From NCBI GenBank assembly GCA_943333505.2, contig CALQTN020000025.1:1-53771 (forward strand): a stretch of DNA of 53,771 nucleotides, written 5' to 3'. The number at the start of each line of letters is the position of its first letter. Position 1 is the stretch's first letter. Positions 44,872-53,624 of the stretch are shown here, in pieces. The position numbers and the translations under genes were made by a program. Below the pieces are notes generated by a model. It had not been told where the DNA came from, ran no database searches, and worked only from the letters and a program-made list of their open reading frames with translations. Origin of the DNA: Asaia bogorensis. Lineage in GTDB: Bacteria > Pseudomonadota > Alphaproteobacteria > Acetobacterales > Acetobacteraceae.

Positions 44872-45678
44872 ATGATGAACCGCTTAAAATCCGTCCTGTT
44901 CGCCACCAGCCTGGTTGCAGGCCTCGCCGCCGGGCTTGCGAGCGCGATCGCGCAGCCTGCCGCCCCCGCTTCGGCCCCCACCTCGACATATGATCCTGCG
45001 CAGCTCCCGCAAACCAAAGGCCGGGTCGTTCAATACCTGCTGAACCCGCGCGGTATGGTCGATGGCCTGTTGCTGGATAGCGGCACCGAAGTTCACTTCA
45101 ATCCTATGGTCGCGACCGAGATGGTCTTCGCGGTCCGTCCCGGTGAAATGGTCACCGTTCATGGGCTGAAGGCCCGCAGCGTGCCTGTTGTGATGGCGAT
45201 GTCGGTGACCAATGACGCCACCGGCAAGACGGTCACGGCCGGAACCCGTATGCGCACGCCAGACAGCGGCCCCAGGGACGAACACGGCGCGATGCATCCG
45301 CAAGGCAATTCTCATCATGGCATGACGCGTGGCGCCATGGCCCCGGCCGGGACGCTCGAACTATCTGGCAAGATCAAATCGGTGCTCCACAATCCGCGCG
45401 GTGAGACCGACGGCGTGCTGCTCGAAGATGGCAGCCAGGTGCGCCTGCCGCCACCGGAGGCCAAGCGCCTCGCTGACCAGATCAAACCGGGCAGTATGAT
45501 AACTGCGCGCGGGCCGGGCAGTGACGGCCTGCTTGGCAAAGTGGTCGCCGCCCGCCAGATCGGCCCGGATGCGACCCATCTCGCCGATATCCGCGGACCC
45601 CATACCGGACCTGGTCGTGGCATGATGGGCCATGGCAAGCCGTCGGCAACGGGCGATGCCGCACCAGCGCCGAAATAG
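44872..45678 (+). CDS. Predicted periplasmic protein with two repeated beta modules and His/Met-rich linkers
   Basis: A 268-aa protein. A signal peptide (MMNRLKSVLFATSLVAGLAA then SAIAQ) directs it to the periplasm. Module 1 (about 50-100, GRVVQYLLNPRGMVDGLLLD) and module 2 (about 165-212, GKIKSVLHNPRGETDGVLLE) are copies of one another. Each has a short beta-barrel-like pattern ending in a 'PG-M-T-x-G' turn. The linker contains DEHGAMHPQGNSHHGMTRGA and the tail GRGMMGHGK, rich in His and Met, as in metal-binding periplasmic proteins. Start at 44872 has GGAG upstream. The sigma-54 promoter and adjacent two-component genes mark it as the system's effector. I do not recognise the family; metal binding is inference. 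Confidence 0.82.
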   Translation: MMNRLKSVLFATSLVAGLAAGLASAIAQPAAPASAPTSTYDPAQLPQTKGRVVQYLLNPRGMVDGLLLDSGTEVHFNPMVATEMVFAVRPGEMVTVHGLKARSVPVVMAMSVTNDATGKTVTAGTRMRTPDSGPRDEHGAMHPQGNSHHGMTRGAMAPAGTLELSGKIKSVLHNPRGETDGVLLEDGSQVRLPPPEAKRLADQIKPGSMITARGPGSDGLLGKVVAARQIGPDATHLADIRGPHTGPGRGMMGHGKPSATGDAAPAPK

Positions 45679-45748
45679 CCGCACCGGGCGCGGCTTGTCG
45701 CCGCGCCCGGCTTGGTCTAGCCGGTGATGCGAAATTTGGAGAATAACC

Positions 45749-45880
45749 ATGGCGCGCCTGCCTGGCGGTAAGGCAATCGAGGCCGCACTGGCGGAAAACG
45801 GCACCATGCTCGCCGAAGTGATCACCGATATCGCCACCGCAGTCAGTCCGTGGGAATTCATCTCGCCGGGCCGGGGTTGA
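45749..45880 (+). CDS. Small hypothetical protein, 43 aa
   Basis: ATG at 45749 with TTGGAG upstream opens 43 codons: MARLPGGKAIEAALAENGTM, then AEVITDIATAVSPWEFISPG. The stop is four bases before the start of the decayed deacetylase gene, so it would be co-translated with it. The ribosome binding site, tight spacing and codon use like the neighbours favour a real gene. Its family is unknown and it may be a relic like the gene after it. Confidence 0.45.
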   Translation: MARLPGGKAIEAALAENGTMLAEVITDIATAVSPWEFISPGRG

Positions 45881-45884
45881 AACC

Positions 45885-46615
45885 ATGGGCACGATTGCCA
45901 CCCTCACCGATCTGATTGCCTTCGACACCACCAGCCGCAATTCCAACCTCGCCTGCATCGACTGGGCGCGCGCCCTGGCCGAGGCGCAAGGTGCCGCCAC
46001 ACGGATGGATTGGAACACCGACCGCACAAAGGCCAACATGCTGGCGACCTTTGGTGAGGGGCCAGGCGGCACGGTATTTTCCGGCCATGTTGATGTGGTG
46101 CCGACCGACGGCCAGGCCTGGACCTCCGATCCGTTCACCGCGACAATCCGTAATGGACGGCTGCATTGGCGTGGGGCGTGCGACATGAAGGGGTATGTCG
46201 CCGCGGTCCTGGCCCATGCCGATCTTTTTAGGCGCACGACGACGCGCGAGCCAATCCATATCGCGCTGACCAATGATGAGGAACTCGGCTGCCTCGGCAT
46301 CCCGCATCTGATCACCGTACTGGGGAAATGGGATATCCACCCGACCGGCTGCGTGGTGGGGGAACCAACCTCGATGCGACTGGTGTCCGCCCATAAAGGC
46401 GGGCGGGTGTCACGCGCGCGGGTGATCGGGCGAGCGGCGCATTCGTCGCTGACGCCAACCGCGGTGAATGCGATCGAATATGCGTCACGGTTGATCGCGC
46501 GCATTATCGCGACCACGGCGCGCGCGCCGATGGGTTTGACGTGCCGCACAGCACGATCCCGACCAATTTGTTTGACGGCGGCAATGGCCCCAACATCGTG
46601 GCGGGGTTGGCGTAA
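45885..46615 (+). pseudogene. Acetylornithine deacetylase-like (M20) gene, frameshifted and truncated
   Basis: The first 205 codons read as an ArgE-type deacetylase: FDTTSRNSN, FSGHVDVVPTDGQAW, HWRGACDMKGYVAAVLAHAD, LTNDEELGCLG, VVGEPTSM and HKGGRVSRARVIGRAAHSS. Around 46500-46528 a small deletion shifts the frame. The correct continuation, DGFDVPHSTIPTNLFDGGNG, is in another frame and stops at 46613-46615. The last roughly 130 residues of a normal ArgE, with the final metal ligand, are absent. Bases just after this are non-coding. The gene is dead by two lesions. Confidence 0.88.
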
Positions 46616-46731
46616 AAAAGCGGACATCACGCTCTAGATTCTTGTTTTCACGATCATCTTTAGCCGTCCGATCGAAGCCGATTAAACGAATGATGATCTA
46701 GGGACGCGAGCATGCTTCCATCCGCAAGTCC

Positions 46732-47790
46732 TCAAATCCCAAACACGTTCTCCACCGCCGCGTCCAACTCGCCACGCTCGACCTGGGTTACAATCTCGGT
46801 CAACGCCACATGCGACGGCGCGGCCACCCCGATTTCCACCCCTTTTTCGGCGATAAACCCGTTCATGAACTGTATTTCGGTGCGCCGTCCCTTCAGCATG
46901 TCCTGGCCCATAGAAGGCCGCCCATCGCTGTTGCGCCCACTGCTCGCTGCCGCCTTGGCCATTGCCGCGTCGATGATCGCAAAGGCCGCCGCATCGCCCT
47001 CCGCCGCGCGCGCCAACGCCTCAGGTTCAAACGCGCCGAGTTTTTCCAGCGTGTAGCCCAGCGCCTGCCCAACCCGGACTGCCTGCCCTCCCAATCGAAT
47101 CGAGGCGCGGCGGACTTCCTCATAACCGTCCATCACCGTGTTCGACATGCCGGTCGCCGCCGAGACGCCATTGCGCATGCCGTTGAGGCATAGTTTCGAC
47201 CAGCGTTCGCCCCAGAGATTGGTCGTCGCCTTGGCGCTGTCGATGCCGGAAATCATTTCCACCAGCATTTTCACCCGATCGGTGATGCGGCCATGCACCT
47301 CGCCAATACGGAACACGGTATGGTTGACGCCACCTTTCGGCACCAGCCGCCGCACTTCGCCAGCCGCATGCATATCGACCGAAATCGACGACGCGATGCA
47401 GCCGACAACCTTGCCCCAGCCAACCACGCCGGCAATCCGTTCCTCGTTCAGGCAGTTCTGGATCGACAGCACAAAGCCCGATGGCGCCAGATACTGGCGG
47501 ATCATCATCGTCGCCCATTCAGTGTCGTACGATTTCACGCACACCATGGCGATATCGATCGGGCGCTGCTTGGCGAGGCCCTGGGCTTCGGTCAGGTGCA
47601 TGATCGGCACCGCAACATTGGCGGTTTCCTCCTCCGTCATGCCGGTCAGGCGCAAACCGCGGCTGCGGATCGCCTCGACGTTCTCGGGCCACCAGTCGAT
47701 GATGGTCACGTCGTGGCCAAGCCGATGCAGATGCCCGCCGACATAGCCGCCCACCGCGCCGCCGCCGACGATTGCTATCCTTGGACGCAT
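46732..47790 (-). CDS. Ketopantoate reductase family protein (PanE/ApbA-like)
   Basis: A 352-aa NAD(P)-binding reductase. The Rossmann start RIAIVGGGAVGGYVGGHLHR is followed by DVTIIDWWPENVEAIRSRGL, then IDIAMVCVKSYDT and LSIQNCLNEERIAG, all typical. The catalytic region contains LWGERWSKLCLNGMRNGVSA, and the C-terminal helical domain ends with NGFIAEKGVEIGVAAPSHVA. It is longer than E. coli PanE (303 aa) and belongs to paralogues that often act on other 2-oxo acids, so I do not assign panE. It converges on the decayed deacetylase gene. Confidence 0.9.
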   Translation of the reverse strand: MRPRIAIVGGGAVGGYVGGHLHRLGHDVTIIDWWPENVEAIRSRGLRLTGMTEEETANVAVPIMHLTEAQGLAKQRPIDIAMVCVKSYDTEWATMMIRQYLAPSGFVLSIQNCLNEERIAGVVGWGKVVGCIASSISVDMHAAGEVRRLVPKGGVNHTVFRIGEVHGRITDRVKMLVEMISGIDSAKATTNLWGERWSKLCLNGMRNGVSAATGMSNTVMDGYEEVRRASIRLGGQAVRVGQALGYTLEKLGAFEPEALARAAEGDAAAFAIIDAAMAKAAASSGRNSDGRPSMGQDMLKGRRTEIQFMNGFIAEKGVEIGVAAPSHVALTEIVTQVERGELDAAVENVFGI

Positions 47791-47855
47791 GACCCTACTC
47801 CCCGAAACCGATTTTCTCCGTCAGACTAGCCCCCTATCATCGACGGGAGAAGACC

Positions 47856-48710
47856 ATGGGTTCGACAGCACGGCGCCAGGCATTTCGGCACATTTTGGCG
47901 GGCAGCGCCTGCGTCCACCCCGGCTCGGTCTATGATCCAATTTCGGCACGGATCGCGGAAAGCATCGGCTTCGAATGCGGCATGTTCGCCGGATCGATCG
48001 CAAGCCTGACCGTGCTGGGCGCACCGGATATCGTGATCCTGACGCTGACCGAATTCGCCCAGCAGATCCTGCGCATCACCCGCGCCAGCGAAATCCCGCT
48101 GCTGGTCGATGCCGATCACGGCTACGGCAATGCGCTGAGCGTGATGCGCACCGTCGAAGAACTCGAAATCGCCGGGGTGGCAGCAATGACCATCGAGGAT
48201 ACCGCTCTGCCCACCCCTTTCGGCACCACCAGGCCCAGCCTGCTGTCCCACGATGAAGGCCTCGGCAAAATTCGTGCGGCCCTTGCCGCACGCCGCGATC
48301 CGGCGACCGTCATCGTTGGCCGCACCAGTGCCGTCGCCATCGCCGGACTGGATGAGGCCATCGCCCGCGCAAAATCCTATGCTGCAGCCGGCGCCGATGC
48401 GCTGTTCTTCACCGGCGTTGCCACCCCAGATCAACTCCAAGCCCTGCACGCGGCCACCGACAAGCCGATCATCCTCGGCGGCAGTGATGGCGAACTCGGC
48501 GGCAAAACCGGCATGGCGGCAATGGGCGTGCGGGTGGCGCTGCAGGGCCATCAGCCCTTCATGGCCGCGGTGCAGGCAACTTACGATACGCTGCGTGCGT
48601 TGCGCGATGGCGTGGCACCGACGGCTTTGACCAATCAGCCGAGTGCGGCAATGATGAAAGCGCTGACGTTGGACGCGCAGTATACGGACGCAGCGAAGCG
48701 GTTTCTTTAG
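47856..48710 (+). CDS. Oxaloacetate decarboxylase-like protein (isocitrate lyase/PEP mutase superfamily)
   Basis: A 284-aa TIM-barrel enzyme of the isocitrate lyase/phosphoenolpyruvate mutase superfamily. The motifs are HPGSVYDPISARIAESIGFE, LLVDADHGYGNALSVMRTVE, AAMTIEDTALPTPFG and VIVGRTSA. The DADHGYG loop and the absence of the lyase KKCGH loop are like the oxaloacetate decarboxylase (PA4872-type) branch. It is divergent from the ketopantoate-reductase-like gene, with 65 bases between, and could belong to the same oxo-acid pathway. Substrate not proven. Confidence 0.9.
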   Translation: MGSTARRQAFRHILAGSACVHPGSVYDPISARIAESIGFECGMFAGSIASLTVLGAPDIVILTLTEFAQQILRITRASEIPLLVDADHGYGNALSVMRTVEELEIAGVAAMTIEDTALPTPFGTTRPSLLSHDEGLGKIRAALAARRDPATVIVGRTSAVAIAGLDEAIARAKSYAAAGADALFFTGVATPDQLQALHAATDKPIILGGSDGELGGKTGMAAMGVRVALQGHQPFMAAVQATYDTLRALRDGVAPTALTNQPSAAMMKALTLDAQYTDAAKRFL

Positions 48711-48720
48711 GAAGGATTAG

Positions 48721-48762
48721 GAAGGTCTTCTTTTTGCGAACAGAAAGAAGCAAAAAAACTTC
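48721..48762. repeat. Dispersed T-rich hairpin repeat, copy d (inverted)
   Basis: GAAGGTCTTCTTTTTGCGAA, then CAGAAAGAAGCAAAAAAACTTCC. It is the reverse complement of the 9411-9443 repeat with a few changes. It starts 10 bases after the oxaloacetate decarboxylase-like gene and is followed by the next operon. Hairpin and A/T tract suit termination of the upstream gene. Confidence 0.6.
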
Positions 48763-48832
48763 CTCACCTTGTTGCCGTTGACTCGGGTCCATCCGTAGGC
48801 CCAGCCCAAACGCCTCCTTAAGGACTAGCTTG

Positions 48833-50080
48833 ATGAGAAACTCCCTTCCAATAACCGGCCGCCCCCCCGCAGACCTCCTCACCGAAATGCGCGCAATGAA
48901 ATCAGGTGACGCGGACTGGCAAGGCGGCAAGGTCCCGCTCTACGTCTTCAAAGCCGAGGACAGCGTCACCGAAATCGGCAAGGCAGCGTTCTTCGAGTAT
49001 TTTTCCGAAAACGCCCTCGGCGCGGGGCGGGCGTTTCCATCGGTGAAGCGGATGGAGGACGATGTTGTCGCCATGGCGCTCGGCCTGTTCAATGCACCTG
49101 ACAGCGCCCGCGGCTTCATGTCCACCGGCGGGACGGAAAGCATTGTGCTGGCGGTGCAGGCATGCCGCGACTGGTCGCGCAAGCAGCGCGGCGACAACAC
49201 CCATCGCGGGAATATTGTGGCATCGGAGACCGTGCATCCAGCCTTCAACAAGGGCGCCAAGCTGATGGATCTTGAGGTACGACGGGCACCGGTTGGCGCC
49301 GATCTGCGCATGGATCTGGCGGCGGTCGAGGCGTTGATTGACGAAGACACCATCATGCTGGTCGGCTCGGCGCCGAATTTTCCCTACGGCATGATCGATC
49401 CGATTGCAGCGCTCGGTGAAATCGCAACCCGGCATGGGGTCTGGCTGCATGTCGATGCGTGTGTCGGCGGGTATCTGGCGCCATTCGTGCGGATGATCGG
49501 ACGGCCGATCCCGGATTTCGACTTTGTGGTCCCAGGCGTGAGTTCGCTGTCGGCCGATCTGCACAAGTTCGGCTTCTGCCCCAAGCCGGCCTCCACAGTG
49601 TTCTATCGCAATGCCGACAAGGCCCAGCACCATCTATTCGATGCCGATGTCTGGCCAAATGGTCGGTTTGTGACGACCACGATCGTCGGCACCAGGCCGG
49701 CCGGCGGGGCCGCGGGGGCCTGGGCGGTGCTGAACCATCTCGGGGTCGAGGGCTTCAAGCGCATTGCGACCAATCTGATGAGCTTCATTGACGCTTACAA
49801 GGACGGCATTCGCGCAACCCCAGGCTTGCATATTCATGGCGCCCCCGACCTGTCCATCGTTGCCTATGGCTCGGACGAATTCGATATTTTCCGCGTCGCC
49901 GAGGTGATGGGCGCCAAGGGCTGGCTGCCAGGCCTGGTGCAGCGCCCCAAAGGCATTCACCGCATGATGTCGATGTTCCACGCCCCGGTGCTGGACCAGT
50001 ATCTCGACGACATGCGGGCAGCGATCGGGGTGGTACGCCAGGAGGCGCCGACCGCGGCCAAAATCAAGGCGCATTACTGA
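48833..50080 (+). CDS. PLP-dependent decarboxylase (group II/sphingosine-1-phosphate lyase-like)
   Basis: A 415-aa PLP enzyme. Key segments: AFPSVKRMEDDVVAMALGLF, GFMSTGGTESIVLAVQACRD, NIVASETVHPAFNKGAKLMD, GVWLHVDACVGGYLAPFVRM and SSLSADLHKFGFCPKPAS, with Lys about 245 binding PLP. These match the group II decarboxylase/sphingosine-1-phosphate lyase fold rather than a transaminase. ATG at 48833 follows AAGGA. The stop overlaps the next start (TGATG), so it is co-translated with an M81 peptidase and an ABC binding protein. Substrate not determined; amino acid decarboxylation or aldol cleavage are both possible. Confidence 0.9.
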   Translation: MRNSLPITGRPPADLLTEMRAMKSGDADWQGGKVPLYVFKAEDSVTEIGKAAFFEYFSENALGAGRAFPSVKRMEDDVVAMALGLFNAPDSARGFMSTGGTESIVLAVQACRDWSRKQRGDNTHRGNIVASETVHPAFNKGAKLMDLEVRRAPVGADLRMDLAAVEALIDEDTIMLVGSAPNFPYGMIDPIAALGEIATRHGVWLHVDACVGGYLAPFVRMIGRPIPDFDFVVPGVSSLSADLHKFGFCPKPASTVFYRNADKAQHHLFDADVWPNGRFVTTTIVGTRPAGGAAGAWAVLNHLGVEGFKRIATNLMSFIDAYKDGIRATPGLHIHGAPDLSIVAYGSDEFDIFRVAEVMGAKGWLPGLVQRPKGIHRMMSMFHAPVLDQYLDDMRAAIGVVRQEAPTAAKIKAHY

Positions 50081-51597
50081 TGCGGGTCATGATCGCCTCG
50101 GTGATGCACGAATCGAATTCGTTCGCCGGGAATTTCGTTCCGTTCGCCCATTTCGAACGGCGTGGCGTTCTGCACGGCGCGGCGATCCTGCCCGCCTATG
50201 CCGGCACCAGGACCGAAATGGCCGCCTTCATGGCGACGGGCACGGAACAGGGTTGGGATATTGTGCCAGCTTTGGTCGTGCGCGGAACCCCGTCCGGGCC
50301 AATCGACGCGTCAGGTTTTACCCGCATCCTCGCTCTGCTGGCCGCAGCGACACGCGCCGCGATGCCGGTCGATGGGGTCTTGCTCGCTTTGCACGGCGCA
50401 TTCTCGTCCGAAGCCGAGGATGACGGCGATGGCGCGTTTGCCGCCACCGTGCGCGCAATTGTCGGACCAGATGTGCCGATCAGCATCACGCTCGATCCGC
50501 ACGGCAATGTTTCGGACCGGCTGGCAGCATCGGTCAACGCGATCAGCGCCTACCGCACCCATCCGCACACCGATCATTTCGAGGCCGGGCAGCGCGCGGC
50601 AACCACTTTGGCCCGCGCGTTAAACGGCGAGATTACCCCGATCATGCATCTTGCCCGTGCACCATTGCTGCGCGGTTTCGACGCCTGCCGAACCACGCCG
50701 ACGGACGGCCCGATGCAGCGCGCGATGCGGCTGGCACGCGCAATCGAAATCACCGATCCAGGCGTCGTCGAAGTCTCCGTCCAGGCCGGCTATTCGTCGG
50801 CGGACGTTTATCAGGCCGGTGCCAGCGTGGCGGTCACCGGCAATGGCCGCGATGCGCGCTTCGATGCCCTGGCAGCACAAATGGTCCGCCTCGCCTGGGA
50901 TGAACGCCACCACGAAACCGTGCAGATGCTCACCGCGGCCGAAGCCTTCGCCGAGGCCCGCGCAGTCCCACCCGGCCACGGCCCGATCGTGATCGCCGAT
51001 TTCGGCGACGCGCCAAATGCTGGCGGGCATGGCGATACGACGGCGCTGCTGGGTTTGATCCTTAGCCACAAACCGCCCAAGGCGCTGGTCGCGGCGATCG
51101 CCGATCCAGCCGCCGTACTTGCCGCGCGATCGGCCGGAGTAGGTCGTGACATCAGCCTCGCACTCGGCGGGCATGTCGCCCCTGCGCAAGGCGGCGGGCC
51201 GATCGCGGTGGTGGCCAGGGTCGTGGCACTATCGGACGGGGTTTACGTCCATGAAGGTCCTTATACCACCGGGGTAACCGGCGATCTCGGCGCCTCGGCA
51301 CTGCTCGATTGCGGCGGCGTGATGGTAATCGTCACCACGCTCGCACGCAGTATCTTCGACCTCTCCCAGGTCAGGATTTTCGGCATTCAGCCAGAAGATT
51401 TCGACCTCATTGCCATCAAGGTAATGGACGCCTTCCGCGCCGGCTTCGCGCCGATCATGCGAACCGCCATCTGTTGCGAAACCGGCGGCACCACCAGCCG
51501 CTTCCATGTCGCGCTGACCTATAACAAACTGCGCCGCCCAATCTGGCCGCTCGATCCGGATGATGTGGTGGCGCGCCATGCGGGATATCTGCCATGA
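50080..51597 (+). CDS. M81 family metallopeptidase (MlrC-like)
   Basis: A 505-aa zinc enzyme of the MlrC (microcystinase) family. Motifs are IASVMHESNSF at the N terminus, the metal site SITLDPHGNVSD (Asp, His), then YRTHPHTDHFEAG (His). The C-terminal domain has DAPNAGGHGDTTALL and the ending GGTTSRFHVALTYNKLRRPI. MlrC cleaves linear microcystin peptides, but most homologues lie in other pathways with transporters, as here. Cytoplasmic: no signal peptide. It is coupled to the decarboxylase before it (TGATG) and the binding protein after it (ATGA). Confidence 0.93.
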   Translation: MRVMIASVMHESNSFAGNFVPFAHFERRGVLHGAAILPAYAGTRTEMAAFMATGTEQGWDIVPALVVRGTPSGPIDASGFTRILALLAAATRAAMPVDGVLLALHGAFSSEAEDDGDGAFAATVRAIVGPDVPISITLDPHGNVSDRLAASVNAISAYRTHPHTDHFEAGQRAATTLARALNGEITPIMHLARAPLLRGFDACRTTPTDGPMQRAMRLARAIEITDPGVVEVSVQAGYSSADVYQAGASVAVTGNGRDARFDALAAQMVRLAWDERHHETVQMLTAAEAFAEARAVPPGHGPIVIADFGDAPNAGGHGDTTALLGLILSHKPPKALVAAIADPAAVLAARSAGVGRDISLALGGHVAPAQGGGPIAVVARVVALSDGVYVHEGPYTTGVTGDLGASALLDCGGVMVIVTTLARSIFDLSQVRIFGIQPEDFDLIAIKVMDAFRAGFAPIMRTAICCETGGTTSRFHVALTYNKLRRPIWPLDPDDVVARHAGYLP

Positions 51598-53156
51598 AGC
51601 GCCTGTTGCTTGTCTTGCTGCTGCTCGCCGGTCCCACCCGCGCTGAAACCGTGCTGCGCTATGCCCCGCTCGGCGATTTGCGCATTCTCGACCCGATCTG
51701 GACCTCGGCGGCGATCACCCTGAGCCACGGCCAGATGATTTATGACGTGCTGGTCACCACCGACAGCAAGCTCGAACCCAAACTGCAAATGGCCGAAAGC
51801 GTGCAAACCAGCCCGGACGGGTTGCGCTGGACCTTCCGCCTGCGCCCCGGCCTGGCATTCCATGACGGGCAAAAGGTCACATCACGCGATGTCGTGGCCT
51901 CCCTGATCCGCTGGGGCAAGCGCGTCACCGCCGGCCAGGCGCTATTCGCCCGCGTCGCCGCGCTCAACGCCATCGATGACATGACGGTCGAACTGGTGCT
52001 CAGCCGCCCGTTCGGTCCGGTGCTCGAAGCCCTCTCCTCGCCGGTGCTGGCCCCGTTCATCATGCGCGAAGCCGATGCCCTCACCGATGCCTTCAAGCAG
52101 GTCACCACCACAATCGGCTCCGGACCGTTCGCGTTCATACCAGGCGAATTCCAGGCCGGGCATCGCGTGGTCTACCGCAAATTCCCGGGCTACGTGCCGC
52201 GCGAGGAACCGGCCGATTTCTATTCCGGCGGCAAAGTCGTGAAAGTCGATCGGGTCGAATGGCTCTATCTCCCCGATCCGGCCACCGCGATGGGGGCGTT
52301 GCAAACCGGCGAAATCGATATCGTCGCCTCGGTCTCCCCCGATTTCCTGCCAGTGTTGCGGGCGCGCAAGGACATCGTGGTGGCGGTGCTCGACAAGATC
52401 GGCCAGATCGGCACCATCCGCCCCAACGCCGCACATCTGCCGTTCAGCGATCCGCGTGCCCGTCAGGCACTGACCCTTCTGGTCGACCAACCCGAATTCG
52501 CCACCGCTTTGGCCGGCAGTGCGGAATTCGGCCGTGAATGTTTCGCGGTCTTCGTCTGCGGCACCCCCTATGAAACCGATTTCGGCGCGGCAAAATGGCG
52601 CAAGCCCGACATCGCGCTGGCCAAGAAACTCCTGGCCGAGGCCGGGTATCGCGGCGAAAAACTGGTCCTGCTCGACCCTGCCGACCAGCCCGACATCCAC
52701 ATGATGGCGCTGCTCACCGCCGATGCTCTGCGCAAAGCCGGTGTCGCGGTTGATGTGCAGACCATGGATTGGAGCACCGTGCTGACGCGGCGCAACAACC
52801 GCGATCTGCCATCCGCCAATCCCGCCGGTTGGGACATCGCCTTTACCTTCTGGGGCGGGCTGTCGCTCTCCAGCCCGCTGACCAACGCCCCCCTTGTCGC
52901 AAGCTGCGACGGCAAAAACCTCTATGGCTGGCCCTGCGATCCCGAAATCGAGCGGCTGCGCGCGGCCTTTACCGACGCCACCGACCCAGCCGCGCGCAAA
53001 TCGGTCATCGAGGCCTTGCAAGTCCGCTTCTACGAGGCTGCCCCCTATGTCAGCACCGGACTGTTTTTCCGTCCGATGGCCTATCGCACCAGCTTGCGCG
53101 GGCTGCTGACAACGCCCTATCCGGTGATGTGGAATGTCGAGAAATCCGGCCAGTAG
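51594..53156 (+). CDS. ABC transporter substrate-binding protein, family 5, orphan
   Basis: A 520-aa dipeptide-type binding protein with signal peptide MKRLLLVLLLLAGPTRAE, mature start TVLRYAPLGDLRILDPIWTS and family motifs VQTSPDGLRWTFRLRPGLAF, FHDGQKVTSRDVVASLIRWG and LYLPDPATAMGALQTGEID. It overlaps the M81 gene by four bases. It is only a distant paralogue of the binding protein at 2790. Permease and ATPase genes normally follow but here the strand reverses 66 bases later. The importer is either completed elsewhere or was cut by the rearrangement that brought the right-hand IS element. Confidence 0.92.
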   Translation: MKRLLLVLLLLAGPTRAETVLRYAPLGDLRILDPIWTSAAITLSHGQMIYDVLVTTDSKLEPKLQMAESVQTSPDGLRWTFRLRPGLAFHDGQKVTSRDVVASLIRWGKRVTAGQALFARVAALNAIDDMTVELVLSRPFGPVLEALSSPVLAPFIMREADALTDAFKQVTTTIGSGPFAFIPGEFQAGHRVVYRKFPGYVPREEPADFYSGGKVVKVDRVEWLYLPDPATAMGALQTGEIDIVASVSPDFLPVLRARKDIVVAVLDKIGQIGTIRPNAAHLPFSDPRARQALTLLVDQPEFATALAGSAEFGRECFAVFVCGTPYETDFGAAKWRKPDIALAKKLLAEAGYRGEKLVLLDPADQPDIHMMALLTADALRKAGVAVDVQTMDWSTVLTRRNNRDLPSANPAGWDIAFTFWGGLSLSSPLTNAPLVASCDGKNLYGWPCDPEIERLRAAFTDATDPAARKSVIEALQVRFYEAAPYVSTGLFFRPMAYRTSLRGLLTTPYPVMWNVEKSGQ

Positions 53157-53174
53157 GCGATGAAGGAAGTTATT

Positions 53175-53205
53175 TATATTGCCATATCGTAACAATTAAG
53201 GCGCC
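53175..53205 (-). repeat. Conserved 3' element after the paralogous gene, copy 2
   Basis: On the minus strand GCGCCTTAATTGTTACGATA and following AT-rich bases match the element at 9244-9270, at nearly the same distance after the stop codon of the paralogous gene. In this copy the palindrome is imperfect (TTACGATATGGCAA). Confidence 0.55.
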
Positions 53206-53221
53206 GCTTTCCCAACACGGC

Positions 53222-53624
53222 TCAGACATAGAAAAAGCGACCACCCGGCCCGACCACCAGCCCCGCCTGCGCCACCACCGGCGCATCCCTCGGCATTTCC
53301 CATACCGGGCGGGGCTTCTTCACCCGCGACGGCGCCACCCCAATGCCCAGCATCCGACACAACGGGCGCAGAATGCGGCGCGCCTGCGGAACCGCCGCCA
53401 GGAACGCCACATACTCCGCCTGCGACAGCAAATGCTCCACCTGCGCCCGCGCCGCCACCGCGGTACGAACCCGCACCAGCAGCCAGGCCGGCGCGGTTGG
53501 AAACGCGATACGGATACCTGGTGCCCCCCGGACTTCCCCAGCCCTGGATTTGCGCGGCGCCGGTAATGTCCCTGCCCGCCAGCGCGCAATCAAACGCTCC
53601 AAACGGCCGCGCATCCGCCCAATC
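53222..53624 (-). pseudogene. 5'-truncated paralogue of the 8637 gene
   Basis: The minus-strand frame starting at ATG 53614 gives 130 residues: MRGRLERLIARWRAG and HLLSQAEYVAFLAAVPQARR then ILRPLCRMLGIGVAP. These correspond to RRFERAVVRP, HVLASPEMQALIAAVPG and VLRPVCRMLGYDLA in the 8637 protein. The N-terminal 60 residues with the membrane helix are absent. An IS66 end begins at 53625, ten bases upstream of the ATG, so the gene was cut by the IS. The tail (VVGPGGRFFYV) differs from the other copy. Confidence 0.75.
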
